This document shows positions 34,889 to 43,890 of a stretch of DNA of 64,000 nucleotides, one piece after another. The number at the start of each line of letters is the position of its first letter. Position 1 is the stretch's first letter. A program made the position numbers and the translations under genes. This DNA comes from Arthrobacter sp. YN. GTDB taxonomy: Bacteria > Actinomycetota > Actinomycetes > Actinomycetales > Micrococcaceae. The DNA lies in assembly GCF_002224285.1 (NCBI RefSeq), contig NZ_CP022436.1, positions 186,001-250,000 on the forward strand, given 5' to 3'. The notes below the pieces were generated by a model that worked only from the letters and a program-made list of their open reading frames with translations, did no database searches and was not told where the DNA came from.

Positions 34889-35551
34889 ATGGGGTTGACC
34901 GTTGACTGGGCCACGGACTGGTTGAAACTTTCCGCCAAAGCCATGGAAGAGCACCGCGTGGAACTGATCGAACTTGATCGGGCGATCGGCGACTCGGACC
35001 ACGGCGAAAACATGGACCGCGGGTTCCAGGCCGTCCTCCAGAAACTCGAGGAGGCGCCACCCGCAACTCCCGGAGCCGCGCTCAAGGCCGCCGCGATGGC
35101 CCTCATGTCCAAGGTGGGCGGCGCTGCCGGGCCGCTGTATGGGACGGCCTTTCTGCGGGCCGCTACTGCGCTGGGCGATGCCGTCGAGATCGAGGCCGAA
35201 ACTCTGGCGGCTGCTCTCGCTGCAGCACGTGATGGCGTGGTGGCGCGCGGCAAAGCGGAGCTTGGGGACAAGACCATGATCGACGCGTGGACACCCGCAG
35301 TGGAAGCTGCCCAAAAAGCCGCGGCGGGCGGCGCAGATCCGGTGGGCGTACTGGAAGCGGCTGCCGAAGCAGCTGAGACCGGGGCGATGGCAACGGATCC
35401 CTTGGTGGCGCGCAAAGGACGGGCCAGCTACCTGGGGGAGCGCAGTGCCGGGCACCGCGACCCCGGGGCGGCCTCAACGGCGCTGCTCCTCCGTGCGGCC
35501 GCCGCGGCTGCTGCCGGCTCCACTACCGAGACAGGAACCGACGCCGTATGA
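34889..35551 (+). CDS. dhaL: Dihydroxyacetone kinase, ADP-binding DhaL subunit
   Basis: 220 aa from the ATG at 34889, which follows the dhaK stop by 2 bp and has GGGGAG upstream. Magnesium/nucleotide-binding Asp residues are in 'DRAIGDSDHGENMDRGF', and the glycine loop 'GGAAGPLYGTAF' is present. DhaL holds ADP that is re-phosphorylated by DhaM. The C-terminal roughly 20 residues are a low-complexity tail. Its stop overlaps the dhaM start (ATGA). Confidence 0.95.
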   Translation: MGLTVDWATDWLKLSAKAMEEHRVELIELDRAIGDSDHGENMDRGFQAVLQKLEEAPPATPGAALKAAAMALMSKVGGAAGPLYGTAFLRAATALGDAVEIEAETLAAALAAARDGVVARGKAELGDKTMIDAWTPAVEAAQKAAAGGADPVGVLEAAAEAAETGAMATDPLVARKGRASYLGERSAGHRDPGAASTALLLRAAAAAAAGSTTETGTDAV

Positions 35552-36225
35552 CGGTTGGGATCGTGGTGGTTTCGCACAGCAGCAAGATTGCCGAGGGGGC
35601 GGTGGAACTCGCCGCGCAGATGGCGCCCGACGTCGAATTGGTCGCCGCCGGGGGCACCGACGACGATCGGATCGGAACCAGCCTGGAGAAGGTGCTGGCC
35701 GCCGTCGAGCAGTCCCTGGTTGATTCCGGTGGTGACGGCGTGGTGGTCATGACCGATCTGGGCTCGGCGGTGATGACGGCCGAGTCTGCCATGGAGTTTG
35801 CGAGCGACCCTGACGCCGTGCTCCTTGCGGATGCGCCCTTGGTTGAGGGGCTGGTGGCCGCAGCCGTGGCGGCCCAAGGAGGTTCCGGCGTCGCGGATGT
35901 CCGCAAGGCTGCGGAATCCGCGGGTTACCGGCCCGCGGAGCCCGCGGAACCAGCCGGCATCATCGAGCCGGATGCCAGCGGCGACTTCAAGCTCATCAAC
36001 CCCTTGGGTATGCACGCCAGGCCCGCGGCGAAGATCGCAGGCGGCCTGTCCGGGTTGGACGCCGAGGTGACCGTCAACGGCGTCGATGGCATGTCCATCA
36101 TGGCGCTCATGGCGCTCGCCGCCGGCCAGGGTTCCACGCTTAGTGTCGAAGCCCGCGGCAAGGACGCGCAGAGAGCTGTTGACTACGTTCGACGGTTGGT
36201 GGAAGAAGGGTTCGGGGAGCTCTAG
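35548..36225 (+). CDS. dhaM: Phosphotransferase DhaM (EIIA-Dha plus HPr domains)
   Basis: 225 aa with two phosphorylatable domains. The EIIA-type N-terminal domain has active His10 ('VVSHSSKIAEG') and the HPr-like C-terminal domain has His156 ('NPLGMHARPA'), joined by a Pro/Ala/Glu linker. The enzyme-I-like third domain of E. coli DhaM is absent, so phosphate must come from the general PTS. It overlaps dhaL by 4 bp. It completes the kinase module. Confidence 0.94.
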   Translation: MTVGIVVVSHSSKIAEGAVELAAQMAPDVELVAAGGTDDDRIGTSLEKVLAAVEQSLVDSGGDGVVVMTDLGSAVMTAESAMEFASDPDAVLLADAPLVEGLVAAAVAAQGGSGVADVRKAAESAGYRPAEPAEPAGIIEPDASGDFKLINPLGMHARPAAKIAGGLSGLDAEVTVNGVDGMSIMALMALAAGQGSTLSVEARGKDAQRAVDYVRRLVEEGFGEL

Positions 36226-36315
36226 TTCGGACGGATTTGCTGTCAAATATTGCTAAGTATGCTGATTAGTGATGTTGTAGAGGTACAGGTTCACTACAAG
36301 GAAGAGGTGCGAATC

Positions 36316-36492
36316 ATGGGTGCTGACGACAAAATGGAGAACGCTGGCGAGAAGCTTGGTGGCAAGGCCAAGGAAGCTGCCGGAAAGTTGACGGACAACG
36401 AGCGTCTTGAAGCAGAAGGCAAGGGCGACCAGACGAAGGCCGACCTCAAGGGCGCCGGCGAGAAGCTGAAGGACGCCTTCAAGAAAGACTAG
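36316..36492 (+). CDS. CsbD family stress protein
   Basis: 58 aa, highly charged and Gly/Lys/Glu-rich. 'AGEKLGGKAKEAAGKLTDNERLEAEGK' (in outline) is the CsbD signature of general-stress proteins of unknown mechanism. The start at 36316 is favoured by AAGAGG about 9 nt upstream; the longer frame from 36250 has a non-family N-terminus. It is followed by a terminator. Confidence 0.88.
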   Translation: MGADDKMENAGEKLGGKAKEAAGKLTDNERLEAEGKGDQTKADLKGAGEKLKDAFKKD

Positions 36493-36501
36493 GTATCCGG
36501 A

Positions 36502-36535
36502 CAGGGCCGCTGCGGTTGCAGTGGCCCTGCCTTGT
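36502..36535 (+). terminator. Terminator of the CsbD gene
   Basis: Stem 'cagggcc-gctgc'/'gcag-t-ggccctg' with loop 'ggtt', followed by 'ccttgttttgt'. Confidence 0.8.
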
Positions 36536-36597
36536 TTTGTGAGGCGATTGTTGTGTGGGGCGTCGTCCGTCGGCGCCAAACCTGATGGAGGATCTAC

Positions 36598-36858
36598 GTG
36601 AACATACTGGTGAAAATTTTCGGCCTGGCAATTGGTCTTGGCGCCGGCGCGCTGGCAAACAAGACGCTGGAGGGCCTCTGGGAGAAGAAGACCGGCAAGC
36701 CCGCCCCCAAGGACAGCACAGACCTCAATGACTCACTTCCGGGAGTGCTGGTCTTCGCGGTTGTCTCGGCCGCCGTCGCCGCCGTGGTTCACGTTCTTAC
36801 CCAGCGGGGCACCAAGAGCGCCCTGGCCCGCATGAAGAAGACGGCAGACGAGGTCTAA
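36598..36858 (+). CDS. DUF4235 family small membrane protein
   Basis: 86 aa. GTG start with TGGAGGA 5 nt upstream. A first hydrophobic stretch is at residues 3-20 (LVKIFGLAIGLGAGALA), and a second at about 47-68 (LPGVLVFAVVSAAVAAVVHVL). A basic C-terminus follows. This matches the DUF4235 pattern of actinobacterial small membrane proteins; function unknown. Neighbouring CsbD suggests a stress setting. Confidence 0.8.
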   Translation: MNILVKIFGLAIGLGAGALANKTLEGLWEKKTGKPAPKDSTDLNDSLPGVLVFAVVSAAVAAVVHVLTQRGTKSALARMKKTADEV

Positions 36859-36862
36859 CAGC

Positions 36863-37222
36863 ATGGCTATAGCTAAGTTCCCAAGTGTCGTCATCGATTG
36901 TCCCGACGCGGCTGTCTTGGCTGCCTTCTATGGCGAGCTCTTCGGCTGGGACGTCGAGGACAAGGGCGACTGGTTCGATATCCGCCCCAGCGACGGCAGT
37001 AACTGCATCTCCTTCCAGCAGGTGGAGGTGTACCAGGCGCCGGTGTGGCCCGGGCAGACCATTCCGCAGCAAATGCACTTGGACATGGTGGTGGAAGACC
37101 TGGACAAGGGCGAAGAAGTTGCGCTCTCGCTGGGGGCCACCAAGGCCGACCACCAGCCCGGTGAGACGTTCCGGGTGTTCCTTGATCCGGCCGGGCACCC
37201 GTTTTGTCTCTGCCTTAGCTAG
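36863..37222 (+). CDS. VOC superfamily (glyoxalase/bleomycin-resistance-like) protein 1
   Basis: 119 aa. Two beta-alpha-beta-beta-beta units: 'PSVVIDCPDAAVLAAFYGELFGW' then 'MHLDMVVEDLDKGEEVALSLGA', ending 'VFLDPAGHPFCLC'. Likely a metal-dependent dioxygenase-, isomerase- or binding-type VOC protein; substrate unknown. It follows the DUF4235 gene after 4 bp and is probably co-transcribed. Confidence 0.85.
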   Translation: MAIAKFPSVVIDCPDAAVLAAFYGELFGWDVEDKGDWFDIRPSDGSNCISFQQVEVYQAPVWPGQTIPQQMHLDMVVEDLDKGEEVALSLGATKADHQPGETFRVFLDPAGHPFCLCLS

Positions 37223-37228
37223 GGCTTG

Positions 37229-37258
37229 GCCGCCGCAGGGCCTGAACCCTGTGGCGGC
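37229..37258. terminator. Bidirectional terminator between convergent VOC genes
   Basis: Stem 'gccgccgcaggg'/'ccctgtggcggc' (12 pairs, one G-U) with loop 'cctgaa', lying between the two convergent stop codons. Confidence 0.7.
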
Positions 37259-37267
37259 TCCCGGTCC

Positions 37268-37780
37268 TTAGCCCTGCTGTGCCGCCCATTCCTCGACGCG
37301 GCGGTTGCTCTCTTGCTCGGAGAGGTCCTCGACACGCGTCATGATGGACCAGCGGACGCCGAACGGATCGCGGATGCTCGCATAGCGGTCACCTGAAACG
37401 AAGGTGGTCAACGGCTCCCGGATGGCGGCGCCGGCTTGCTCTGCTTCACGGACAAGGCTGTCCGCGTCGGAGCAGTAGAGTCCCAGGGAATAGCAGTCGT
37501 CCTCGCCGGACGGTGCCTGGACCAAATGATATTCAGGGTTGGGCTCACCCAGCTGGAGGTGGCCGTTTCCGAAGTCCAGTTCGGCATGGACCACTATCCC
37601 GCCCATCTCAGTTTCGCCCACCACGCGGGCCCCGAACACGTCCCGGTAAAAGGCGATGGCCGCCTTGGCGTTCGGCACCGAGAGGAACGGCGTGAGGCTG
37701 GTGAGACCGTTCGGTATGCCGTGGGTGGTGTGCTCCCCGTGGGCGGCCGTGGTTGATTCTGTGCTTGTAGTATCTGTCAT
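37268..37780 (-). CDS. VOC superfamily protein 2 (PhnB-like)
   Basis: 170 aa with a polar N-terminal extension, then a PhnB/3-demethylubiquinone-type VOC fold: 'LTPFLSVPNAKAAIAFYRDVFGA', and near the end 'GDRYASIRDPFGVRWSIMT'. Function unknown; not obviously a resistance determinant. It is divergent from the AraC-type regulator, whose start is 77 bp away. Confidence 0.85.
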   Translation of the reverse strand: MTDTTSTESTTAAHGEHTTHGIPNGLTSLTPFLSVPNAKAAIAFYRDVFGARVVGETEMGGIVVHAELDFGNGHLQLGEPNPEYHLVQAPSGEDDCYSLGLYCSDADSLVREAEQAGAAIREPLTTFVSGDRYASIRDPFGVRWSIMTRVEDLSEQESNRRVEEWAAQQG

Positions 37781-37857
37781 GGATACGACGCTACGTGCCT
37801 CCGGGTGCCGGGCGCTTGGAGATTCGCGACAGGTTCACGCCGACCCGGGAGGGGCTT

Positions 37858-38645
37858 ATGGAGGGTTCCTTCAAGGGCATTCTGTACCCCGCGCGACTAC
37901 CCACCTTCAACCGCGTTCCCGCGCCGGCATCGGTAGCCGGGCTGGTGCAGTGGTTCTGGATCCCCGAGTGGGACATCGAACCCGGCCGGACCTCCCGGCA
38001 GCACCTCATCGCCTACCCTGCGTCCAACCTGGTGGTGCAGCCTGCGGATGTCGTCTTTTCCGGACCCACCACCCGCGCCGCACACCGCGACCTGACCGGC
38101 TCTGGCTGGGCCGTGGGTGCGCTGCTCCGCCCGGCGGCCGTGCCGTTGTTTACCGACAATCCGGGGCCCTCCGCGACCAGGAGGTCGTTCTGGCGCTGGA
38201 AGAACTGCATTCGGCCGTCTTCAGGGCAATGACCCCGCACGACGACGGCACTCACCGCAGGCAGGCAGTGGAGGCCTTTGTTGCGTGGCTGGCTTCACTC
38301 GACGTAGTGCTCTCGGAGGAAGCGCTGCTCGCGAACCGGATGATGGATGTCATCACTTCCGATCCTGAGGTGCTCTTGCTTGAGGATGCGTCCACTCGGT
38401 TGTATGTCTCACCGCGAAAGCTTCAGAGGTTGGCCAGGAAGTACATAGGACTCAGCCCCGCAGCACTCATACGTCGCCGGAGGCTCCAGGATGCCGCAGA
38501 GCGTACCCGGTCCGATCCAACAGCGGACCTTGCGGCGATCGCCGTCGAACTTGGCTATGCCGATCACGCGCACCTGACAAACGACTTCCAAAAGTATCTG
38601 GGCTTCACGCCGAGTACGTACCGGAGGTCAGCTGGGGAGTCTTGA
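37858..38645 (+). pseudogene. AraC-family transcriptional regulator, frameshifted
   Basis: The ATG at 37858 is preceded by GGGAGGGG. The first frame encodes a DUF6597-like N-terminal domain ('LVQWFWIPEWDIEPGRTSRQHLIAYPASNLVVQP') up to 'LFTDNPG'. At the GGGG run 38163-38166 the reading frame shifts. The downstream frame continues as 'ALRDQEVVLALEELH' and ends with an AraC helix-turn-helix ('IAVELGYADHAHLTNDFQKYLGFTPSTYRRS'). One missing G explains the break. Pseudogene or sequencing error. Its 3' end overlaps the convergent DctA-type gene by 18 bp. Confidence 0.82.
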
Positions 38646-40037
38646 GCGCCGAAGGCTCGGACGCTGCGTCGTGTCCTCCGGCGTCGTGTCCTCCCCGCGG
38701 AAAGCTGCCAGCATTGCCTCGCGGTCGAATTGACCTTCCCATTTGGACACCACGAACGTGGCGACGCAGTTGCCCAGCAGGTTGACCACTACGCGCATGG
38801 AGTCCATCAAACGGTCTGCTCCCAGCAGGAGGGCAACTCCGGCTACCGGGAAGATTCCGAGCGCCCCGGCCGTCGCGGAGAGGGCGAGGAAGGCGGAACC
38901 GGGAACGCCGGCCATGCCCTTGGAGGTGAGCATCAGGATGCCGAGCGCTGCCAGTTGCTGACCCAGGTCCAGGTTGTGGCCAAAGGCCTGGGCAAGGAAA
39001 AGAAGGGAGATGGAAAGGTAAAGCGCGGCTCCGTCCAGATTGAAGGAGTATCCCGTGGGCACCACCAGGCCTGTGGTTGCCCGGGAACAACCGGCATTGG
39101 TCAGCTTGGTCATGATGCGGGGGAGGACGGATTCAGTGGAGGCCGTGCCCAGGGCAAGCATGAATTCTTCGCGGGAGTACTTGATGAACTGCCACAGGGG
39201 AACCCGGGGGTAGACCCAGGCCACCACAAACAGCAGGCCGATGAAGACCAGCGCTGAGCCGTAGCATGCCGCAATCAGGAGGGCGTAGGTACTCAGCGAA
39301 CTGAGCCCGTACTGGCCGATGATGAAGGCCATGGCGCCGAAGGCTCCAATGGGGGCAACCCGCATGACCCAGGACATGATTTTGAAGAAGAGCTCCAGTG
39401 TCGTCTCCATGAGGTCGATGACCGGCTTGCACTTTTCGCGTCCCACCACCACGATTGCTGCGCCAAAGAAGATCGCGAAGCACAGGACCTGCAGCAGCGA
39501 GTTGGACGCAAAGGCTCCTACGACGCTGGTGGGGATGACGCCCAGCAGGAACTGTCCCGCGTCTTTGGGCGGGGCGGTAGTGGTCTTGGCGCTTACTGCA
39601 TCCTCGGACAAAGATGCCGGGTCAATGTTCAGGCCCGCGCCCGGCTGCACAAGATTGGCAACCACCAACCCAAATGCCAGGGCGAAGAGTGTGGCGCCGG
39701 TGAAATAGATCAGTGCCTTAACACCTACGCGGCCTACGGACTTGACGTCCCCCACGGCAGAGATCCCCGTGACGATGACCAGAAAAATCAGTGGAGCGAT
39801 GATCATTTTGATGAGCTGAATGAAGCCGTCGCCCAGTGGGCGAAGGGCAGAACCTGCGTTTGGCCATAGGTACCCTATGGCGATCCCCAGCACCACGGCC
39901 ACCAGAATCTGGAAGAACAAGGATTTGTACAGTGGCTTCTTCGCTGCTGGAGTCACGGAAGCCGTGGGTGTGGGAATTTTCAAGGGGGTGCCTGTCTGTG
40001 CGAGGGCCGCGCTGCGGTCGCGGCTGGGATCACACAA
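38628..40037 (-). CDS. Dicarboxylate/amino acid:cation symporter (DctA/GltP family)
   Basis: A 469-aa DAACS transporter with about eight membrane segments plus two re-entrant loops. Signatures: 'LIKMIIAPLIFLVIVTGI', 'ALGTASTESVLPRIM', 'VPTGYSFNLDGAALYLSISLLFLAQ' (in outline), and 'NLLGNCVATFVVSKWEG'. It probably imports C4-dicarboxylates with protons or sodium. The TTG start at 40037 is uncertain and the first 30 residues are not family-like; an in-frame TTG at 39983 would give about 451 aa. It overlaps the end of the AraC pseudogene. Confidence 0.9.
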   Translation of the reverse strand: MCDPSRDRSAALAQTGTPLKIPTPTASVTPAAKKPLYKSLFFQILVAVVLGIAIGYLWPNAGSALRPLGDGFIQLIKMIIAPLIFLVIVTGISAVGDVKSVGRVGVKALIYFTGATLFALAFGLVVANLVQPGAGLNIDPASLSEDAVSAKTTTAPPKDAGQFLLGVIPTSVVGAFASNSLLQVLCFAIFFGAAIVVVGREKCKPVIDLMETTLELFFKIMSWVMRVAPIGAFGAMAFIIGQYGLSSLSTYALLIAACYGSALVFIGLLFVVAWVYPRVPLWQFIKYSREEFMLALGTASTESVLPRIMTKLTNAGCSRATTGLVVPTGYSFNLDGAALYLSISLLFLAQAFGHNLDLGQQLAALGILMLTSKGMAGVPGSAFLALSATAGALGIFPVAGVALLLGADRLMDSMRVVVNLLGNCVATFVVSKWEGQFDREAMLAAFRGEDTTPEDTTQRPSLRRSRLPS

Positions 40038-40156
40038 GACGCTATGAGGGCCTTGTTTCCGAATTGCTAATTCCTGAAGCCTGTTGTGTTTAATATCGGA
40101 ACAAGATTTTCACGATGTGGAAAGTCTAAGCATTGCGGCGGACATCCACACCACCA

Positions 40157-40639
40157 CTAACGTTGTTTAAGCCCGTCTTCATCCAAGCTCACCGCGGCGG
40201 AAATGACGCGGCCGCATTGCTCGCCGTACGGATAATCGCCCTTGGGCGTGAAGGTCAATGTCCGCGTGGGCAGCGCTGTGCCGGAGGGAGAGGTGCCGCT
40301 TACGGTCGCCTCCAGAGGGCCTTCGCTGAGGGCGGGAAGCTCAAGGAATCCCACAAATGTCCCGTCAGGGGACGATGTCGCGGAGCACACGCCATCCGGC
40401 GTGCAGCCTTGGTCCACGGCCACAGCGCCCGGGTGCAGGTCCAGGTCCTTTTCGGTGCAGGTGCCGTCCTGGCAGGCCTTGAGCCGCAGCGTCCCCACCT
40501 GGTCTGCGTAGCTCGCTGCAACACTCAGGGACACGCCTGCAATGTGCCCAATGGCCGGGCAGGCTACGGCTTCGGGATAGCAGCCCGGAAGCAAAGCTGC
40601 GGTTCCGGCAAGGGTCAATGCCACTCCGATTTTGCCCAT
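40157..40639 (-). CDS. Hypothetical lipoprotein
   Basis: 160 aa with a short lipoprotein signal peptide: basic start, hydrophobic core 'VALTLAGTAALLPGC', lipid-attachment Cys20. The mature part has several Cys (CPAI, CQDGTC, CTPDGVC, EQC), suggesting disulphides outside the cell, and beta-rich segments. No family recognised. It stands alone between the symporter and mutY. Confidence 0.7.
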   Translation of the reverse strand: MGKIGVALTLAGTAALLPGCYPEAVACPAIGHIAGVSLSVAASYADQVGTLRLKACQDGTCTEKDLDLHPGAVAVDQGCTPDGVCSATSSPDGTFVGFLELPALSEGPLEATVSGTSPSGTALPTRTLTFTPKGDYPYGEQCGRVISAAVSLDEDGLKQR

Positions 40640-40752
40640 GCTTCAGGGTAGGACCGCGTGGGGCCGGCGTCTCCAGTGCGTCCCAAAGAGGCACCTGCAT
40701 TGTTACGGCTCACCCGTTCCCGTTGCCGAACCGATACCGCGCCTGCCGAACG

Positions 40753-41703
40753 CTAGGCCGGAAGCCGCAACCCGCCGTCGTGTATCTCTGCCAAGCCGTC
40801 CACCAACAGTCCATCCAGTGCCCGCTCAAGTTGCTCCGGCGCCGAGTTGAGCCGGTGCAGAGCGGCGAGGGGGATCCCGATGCCCGACGGCGCGAATCCG
40901 AGATCCGCCGGCGCCTGCTCGAACATCTGGCGCGGGACGGGGGTGGCGGCCTCGCGGAGGACGGCCATCACGGCACCGCGGACCTGGCGGTCGGTGCCGT
41001 GCCAGGACTGGCCTTTGGGCGTGTACGACGGCGGCGGCTCACCCGCGGCGAGCCAGGCGCAGCTTGAGAGGACAGGACAGTCGGCGCACTTGGGGCTGCG
41101 GGCCGTGCACACCATGGCTCCGAGTTCCATGACGGACGCGTTCCAGCGCACGGACAGTTCCTGTTCGACGGGAAGGAGGGCCTCGGCCAACCGCATTTCG
41201 CCTGCGGTCAGCGCCGGCGCAGGAAGTGCGTTCCCGGAAATGAGCCGGGCGTGGACCCGCCTGATGTTGGTGTCCACCACGGTTTCGCGTCGACCAAAAG
41301 CGAAGGCGGCGACGGCGGCAGCCGTGTAACTCCCCACGCCAGGCAAACCCAAAAGTTCTGCGTACGTGTCAGGAACGTTGCCGCCGTGCTGCTCACGGAT
41401 GGCGACGGCGGCCGCGTGCAGTCGCAGGGCGCGGCGTGGGTATCCGAGGCGGCCCCAATGGCGGACAGCTTCGCCCGACGGCTCGTCGGCAAGATGGCCC
41501 GGGGTAGGCCAGCGGTCCATCCAGTCCCGCCACACGGGCAGCACCCGGACCACGGGAGTTTGCTGGAGCATGACTTCGCTGACCAGGATTCCCCAGGCGC
41601 TGCAGTCCGGCTCGCGCCACGGAAGATCCCGGGCGGCGTCGGCAAACCACTGATCCAAGGCGCTGTGGAGCGCGGTCAGTTGGTGGGCATCGGGAAGAGT
41701 CAT
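40753..41703 (-). CDS. mutY: A/G-specific adenine glycosylase
   Basis: 316 aa from the ATG at 41703, chosen for GGAGGG 4 nt upstream (frame open to 41748). It removes adenine mispaired with 8-oxoguanine. The catalytic Glu lies in 'SEVMLQQTPV', the helix-hairpin-helix is 'LPGVGSYTAAAVAAFAFG', and the catalytic Asp is in 'VVDTNIRRV'. The Fe-S cluster has spacing C-x6-C-x2-C-x5-C ('CTARSPKCADCPVLSSC'). The C-terminal recognition domain is short, as in other actinobacteria. Divergent from the next gene. Confidence 0.94.
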   Translation of the reverse strand: MTLPDAHQLTALHSALDQWFADAARDLPWREPDCSAWGILVSEVMLQQTPVVRVLPVWRDWMDRWPTPGHLADEPSGEAVRHWGRLGYPRRALRLHAAAVAIREQHGGNVPDTYAELLGLPGVGSYTAAAVAAFAFGRRETVVDTNIRRVHARLISGNALPAPALTAGEMRLAEALLPVEQELSVRWNASVMELGAMVCTARSPKCADCPVLSSCAWLAAGEPPPSYTPKGQSWHGTDRQVRGAVMAVLREAATPVPRQMFEQAPADLGFAPSGIGIPLAALHRLNSAPEQLERALDGLLVDGLAEIHDGGLRLPA

Positions 41704-41817
41704 ACTGCCCTCCACTGTAATGGAACCCCGGGCCATGGCCGACGTCACACAGTCCCGGATTAGGGGCCTGCGGCGTGTAGGTTAGGGCCCCGAGGGACAC
41801 GAGCCTAGCCTAGAACC

Positions 41818-42540
41818 ATGGCCACCAACGGTAAGCAGCAGTCGACCGCGCGCTCTTCAGCGCCGGCGAAGGGTGCTGCCCGTGGCTCATCCCGGAGCGG
41901 GACAACAGGCCGCGGTACCCCGACGAAGAGGCGGCGACCAAGCCCTGCCGTGTACCGCCGTCGTCGTCAGGTTGTTTTTGGCGCCCTGCTGCTGGTGATC
42001 GCCTTGCTGGTGGGAGGCGCGGTGGCCCTTACGGGTGCGCTCGCCGGAAAGAATGAGCCCCAGGCCGTCAGCACCCCGGAAGCGTCACAGGCGCCGACGC
42101 AGGGAAGCGCGTCGTCAGGGACACCGTCGCCGTCTGCTTCGCCGACGCCTGTGTGCGACTTCAACCTCATGACCGTCGCGGCCAAGACCGACAAGCCCGC
42201 CTACGGTGGGGAAGACAAGCCGCTGCTCACCATGACCATCACCAACGGCGGCACCGCCCCGTGCGAGGTCAACGTGGGAACATCCCAAATGGAATACCTG
42301 GTGATGAGCGGCGCGGACCGCATCTTCTCGTCCAAGGACTGCCAGACCGGCGGCGAAGACCTCATCAAAACCATCCAGCCCGGCAAGAGCGAAACCGCGA
42401 ACTTCCCGTGGCAGCGCAACCGGACACTGGAGGGCTGCGCCGCGATCAACGCCAAGCCGGGTGGCGGCGGGGCGTACTACACGTTCGAGGCGCGGCTGGG
42501 AAACAAGGCAAGCCCAAAGGCTGTCTTCCAGCTGAACTAG
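41818..42540 (+). CDS. Conserved membrane-anchored protein between mutY and disA
   Basis: 240 aa. The N-terminus is Arg/Ser-rich and cytoplasmic (1-48), followed by one transmembrane helix (about 52-76, 'VVFGALLLVIALLVGGAVALTG'). Then comes a Ser/Thr/Pro linker and an extracytoplasmic beta-rich domain with three Cys ('PVCDFNLM', 'APCEVNVG', 'LEGCAAIN'). Mycobacteria have, from memory, a similarly oriented conserved membrane protein between mutY and disA, so this may be the positional counterpart. Function unknown. Confidence 0.85.
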   Translation: MATNGKQQSTARSSAPAKGAARGSSRSGTTGRGTPTKRRRPSPAVYRRRRQVVFGALLLVIALLVGGAVALTGALAGKNEPQAVSTPEASQAPTQGSASSGTPSPSASPTPVCDFNLMTVAAKTDKPAYGGEDKPLLTMTITNGGTAPCEVNVGTSQMEYLVMSGADRIFSSKDCQTGGEDLIKTIQPGKSETANFPWQRNRTLEGCAAINAKPGGGGAYYTFEARLGNKASPKAVFQLN

Positions 42541-42578
42541 AGTTTCGGCTGAGCCCGCGTTCGACGGCGGCAGCCGGC

Positions 42579-43655
42579 TTAGAGGAACCGGTCCAGCAAG
42601 CTGGCCTCGGCCATGCGGCTCAGGCCCTCGCGCACCGTCCGGGCGCGCTGGTCGCCGATGCCGTCCACGGTCATCAGGTCATCGATGGTGGCGGCCATCA
42701 GGTTCTGGAGCCCGCCGAAGTAGTCCACCAGGCGGTCGGCGACGGCCTTGGGTACCGACTTCAGGCCGGACAGCAGGCGGTAGCCGCGCGGCTGGACCAC
42801 TGCGTCCAACTGCTCAACCCCGCCGGCGAAACCGATGATGTGCGCGATGCGGCTGAGGTCGATCAGTTCGGTGGGGCCCAGGTTGAGGAGTGCCTGGACG
42901 GCTTCCTCGATCTCCTCAGGCGTGGCGTCGGGATCCGAGTAGTCGCGGATGATGACGTCGCTGCCCGGGCCGCGGCCCATGGTCAGTTCCTCCACCTGGA
43001 GGGACAGCAGGCGGCCGTCTTCGCCAAGTTCCAGAACGTACTGGGCGATTTCCTCCGAGATGCGGCGCACCATTTCCTGCCGCTGCAGGGTGACAGCAAC
43101 GTCCCTGACGGTGACCAGGGCCTCGATCTCCAGGGCGGAAAGGGAACTGGTGACCTGGTCCAGCCTGGCGCTGTACCGTTCCAGCGTTGCCAGGGCCTGG
43201 TTGGCGCGGGCGAGGACCTTCTCGGAGCCCTCCAGCACGTGGCGCAAACCGTTCACGTAGAGCGCGATGATCTGCATGGACTGGCTGACGGAGATCACGG
43301 GAACGCCGGTCTGGATGGCCACGCGCTCGGCGGTGCGGTGCCTGGTGCCCGATTCCTGGGTTTCGATGCTTGAATCCGGGACCAGTTGGACTGCAGCGCG
43401 GACAATGTTGCTGGCGTCCTTGTCACAGATGATGGCGCCGTCCATCTTGGCCAGCTCACGCAGGCGGGTAGGGGAGAAATCGATGCCGATATCGAATCCG
43501 CCGGAACAGATGGAGTCGATGGTGCGGTCGTAGCCCAACACAATCAGGGCACCGGTCCGTCCGCGGAGGATGCGTTCCAGGCCATCGCGCAACGGGGTTC
43601 CGGGTGCGACTCTGGCCAGGGTCGCCTTAAGCGACTCTTCCGGGCTCCGGGCCAT
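42579..43655 (-). CDS. disA: DNA integrity scanning protein, diadenylate cyclase DisA
   Basis: 358 aa. It makes cyclic di-AMP from two ATP and scans DNA for branched structures. The N-terminal DAC domain (about 10-150) has 'DGAIICD' and the catalytic 'SGTRHRTAERV'. A helical spine and a C-terminal helix-hairpin-helix DNA-binding region follow ('LMTVDGIGDQRARTVREGL'). 'GAAGGG' lies 7 nt before the ATG. RadA, its usual neighbour and inhibitor, is 10.6 kb away here on the same strand. Confidence 0.96.
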   Translation of the reverse strand: MARSPEESLKATLARVAPGTPLRDGLERILRGRTGALIVLGYDRTIDSICSGGFDIGIDFSPTRLRELAKMDGAIICDKDASNIVRAAVQLVPDSSIETQESGTRHRTAERVAIQTGVPVISVSQSMQIIALYVNGLRHVLEGSEKVLARANQALATLERYSARLDQVTSSLSALEIEALVTVRDVAVTLQRQEMVRRISEEIAQYVLELGEDGRLLSLQVEELTMGRGPGSDVIIRDYSDPDATPEEIEEAVQALLNLGPTELIDLSRIAHIIGFAGGVEQLDAVVQPRGYRLLSGLKSVPKAVADRLVDYFGGLQNLMAATIDDLMTVDGIGDQRARTVREGLSRMAEASLLDRFL

Positions 43656-43890
43656 AGGGTTTCCCTTCGAAGGTGCAAGCCTCGGCTCACAGACAAGCTG
43701 AATCCGGCGTCAGTGGGCACTCACAAAAAATGCCCCAATGACGACAAGCACAATGATAGGGCTTCCGGGCACCGTTAACCGCACCAGCAAGCCCCAAAGT
43801 GGGTCATTTCGTGATGTTCGACGATGCCCGCAAAGTGGTTTGGCGGCTGAATGACGGAAACCCTATTTCCCTCAATCAGCCGCCTGCCAG

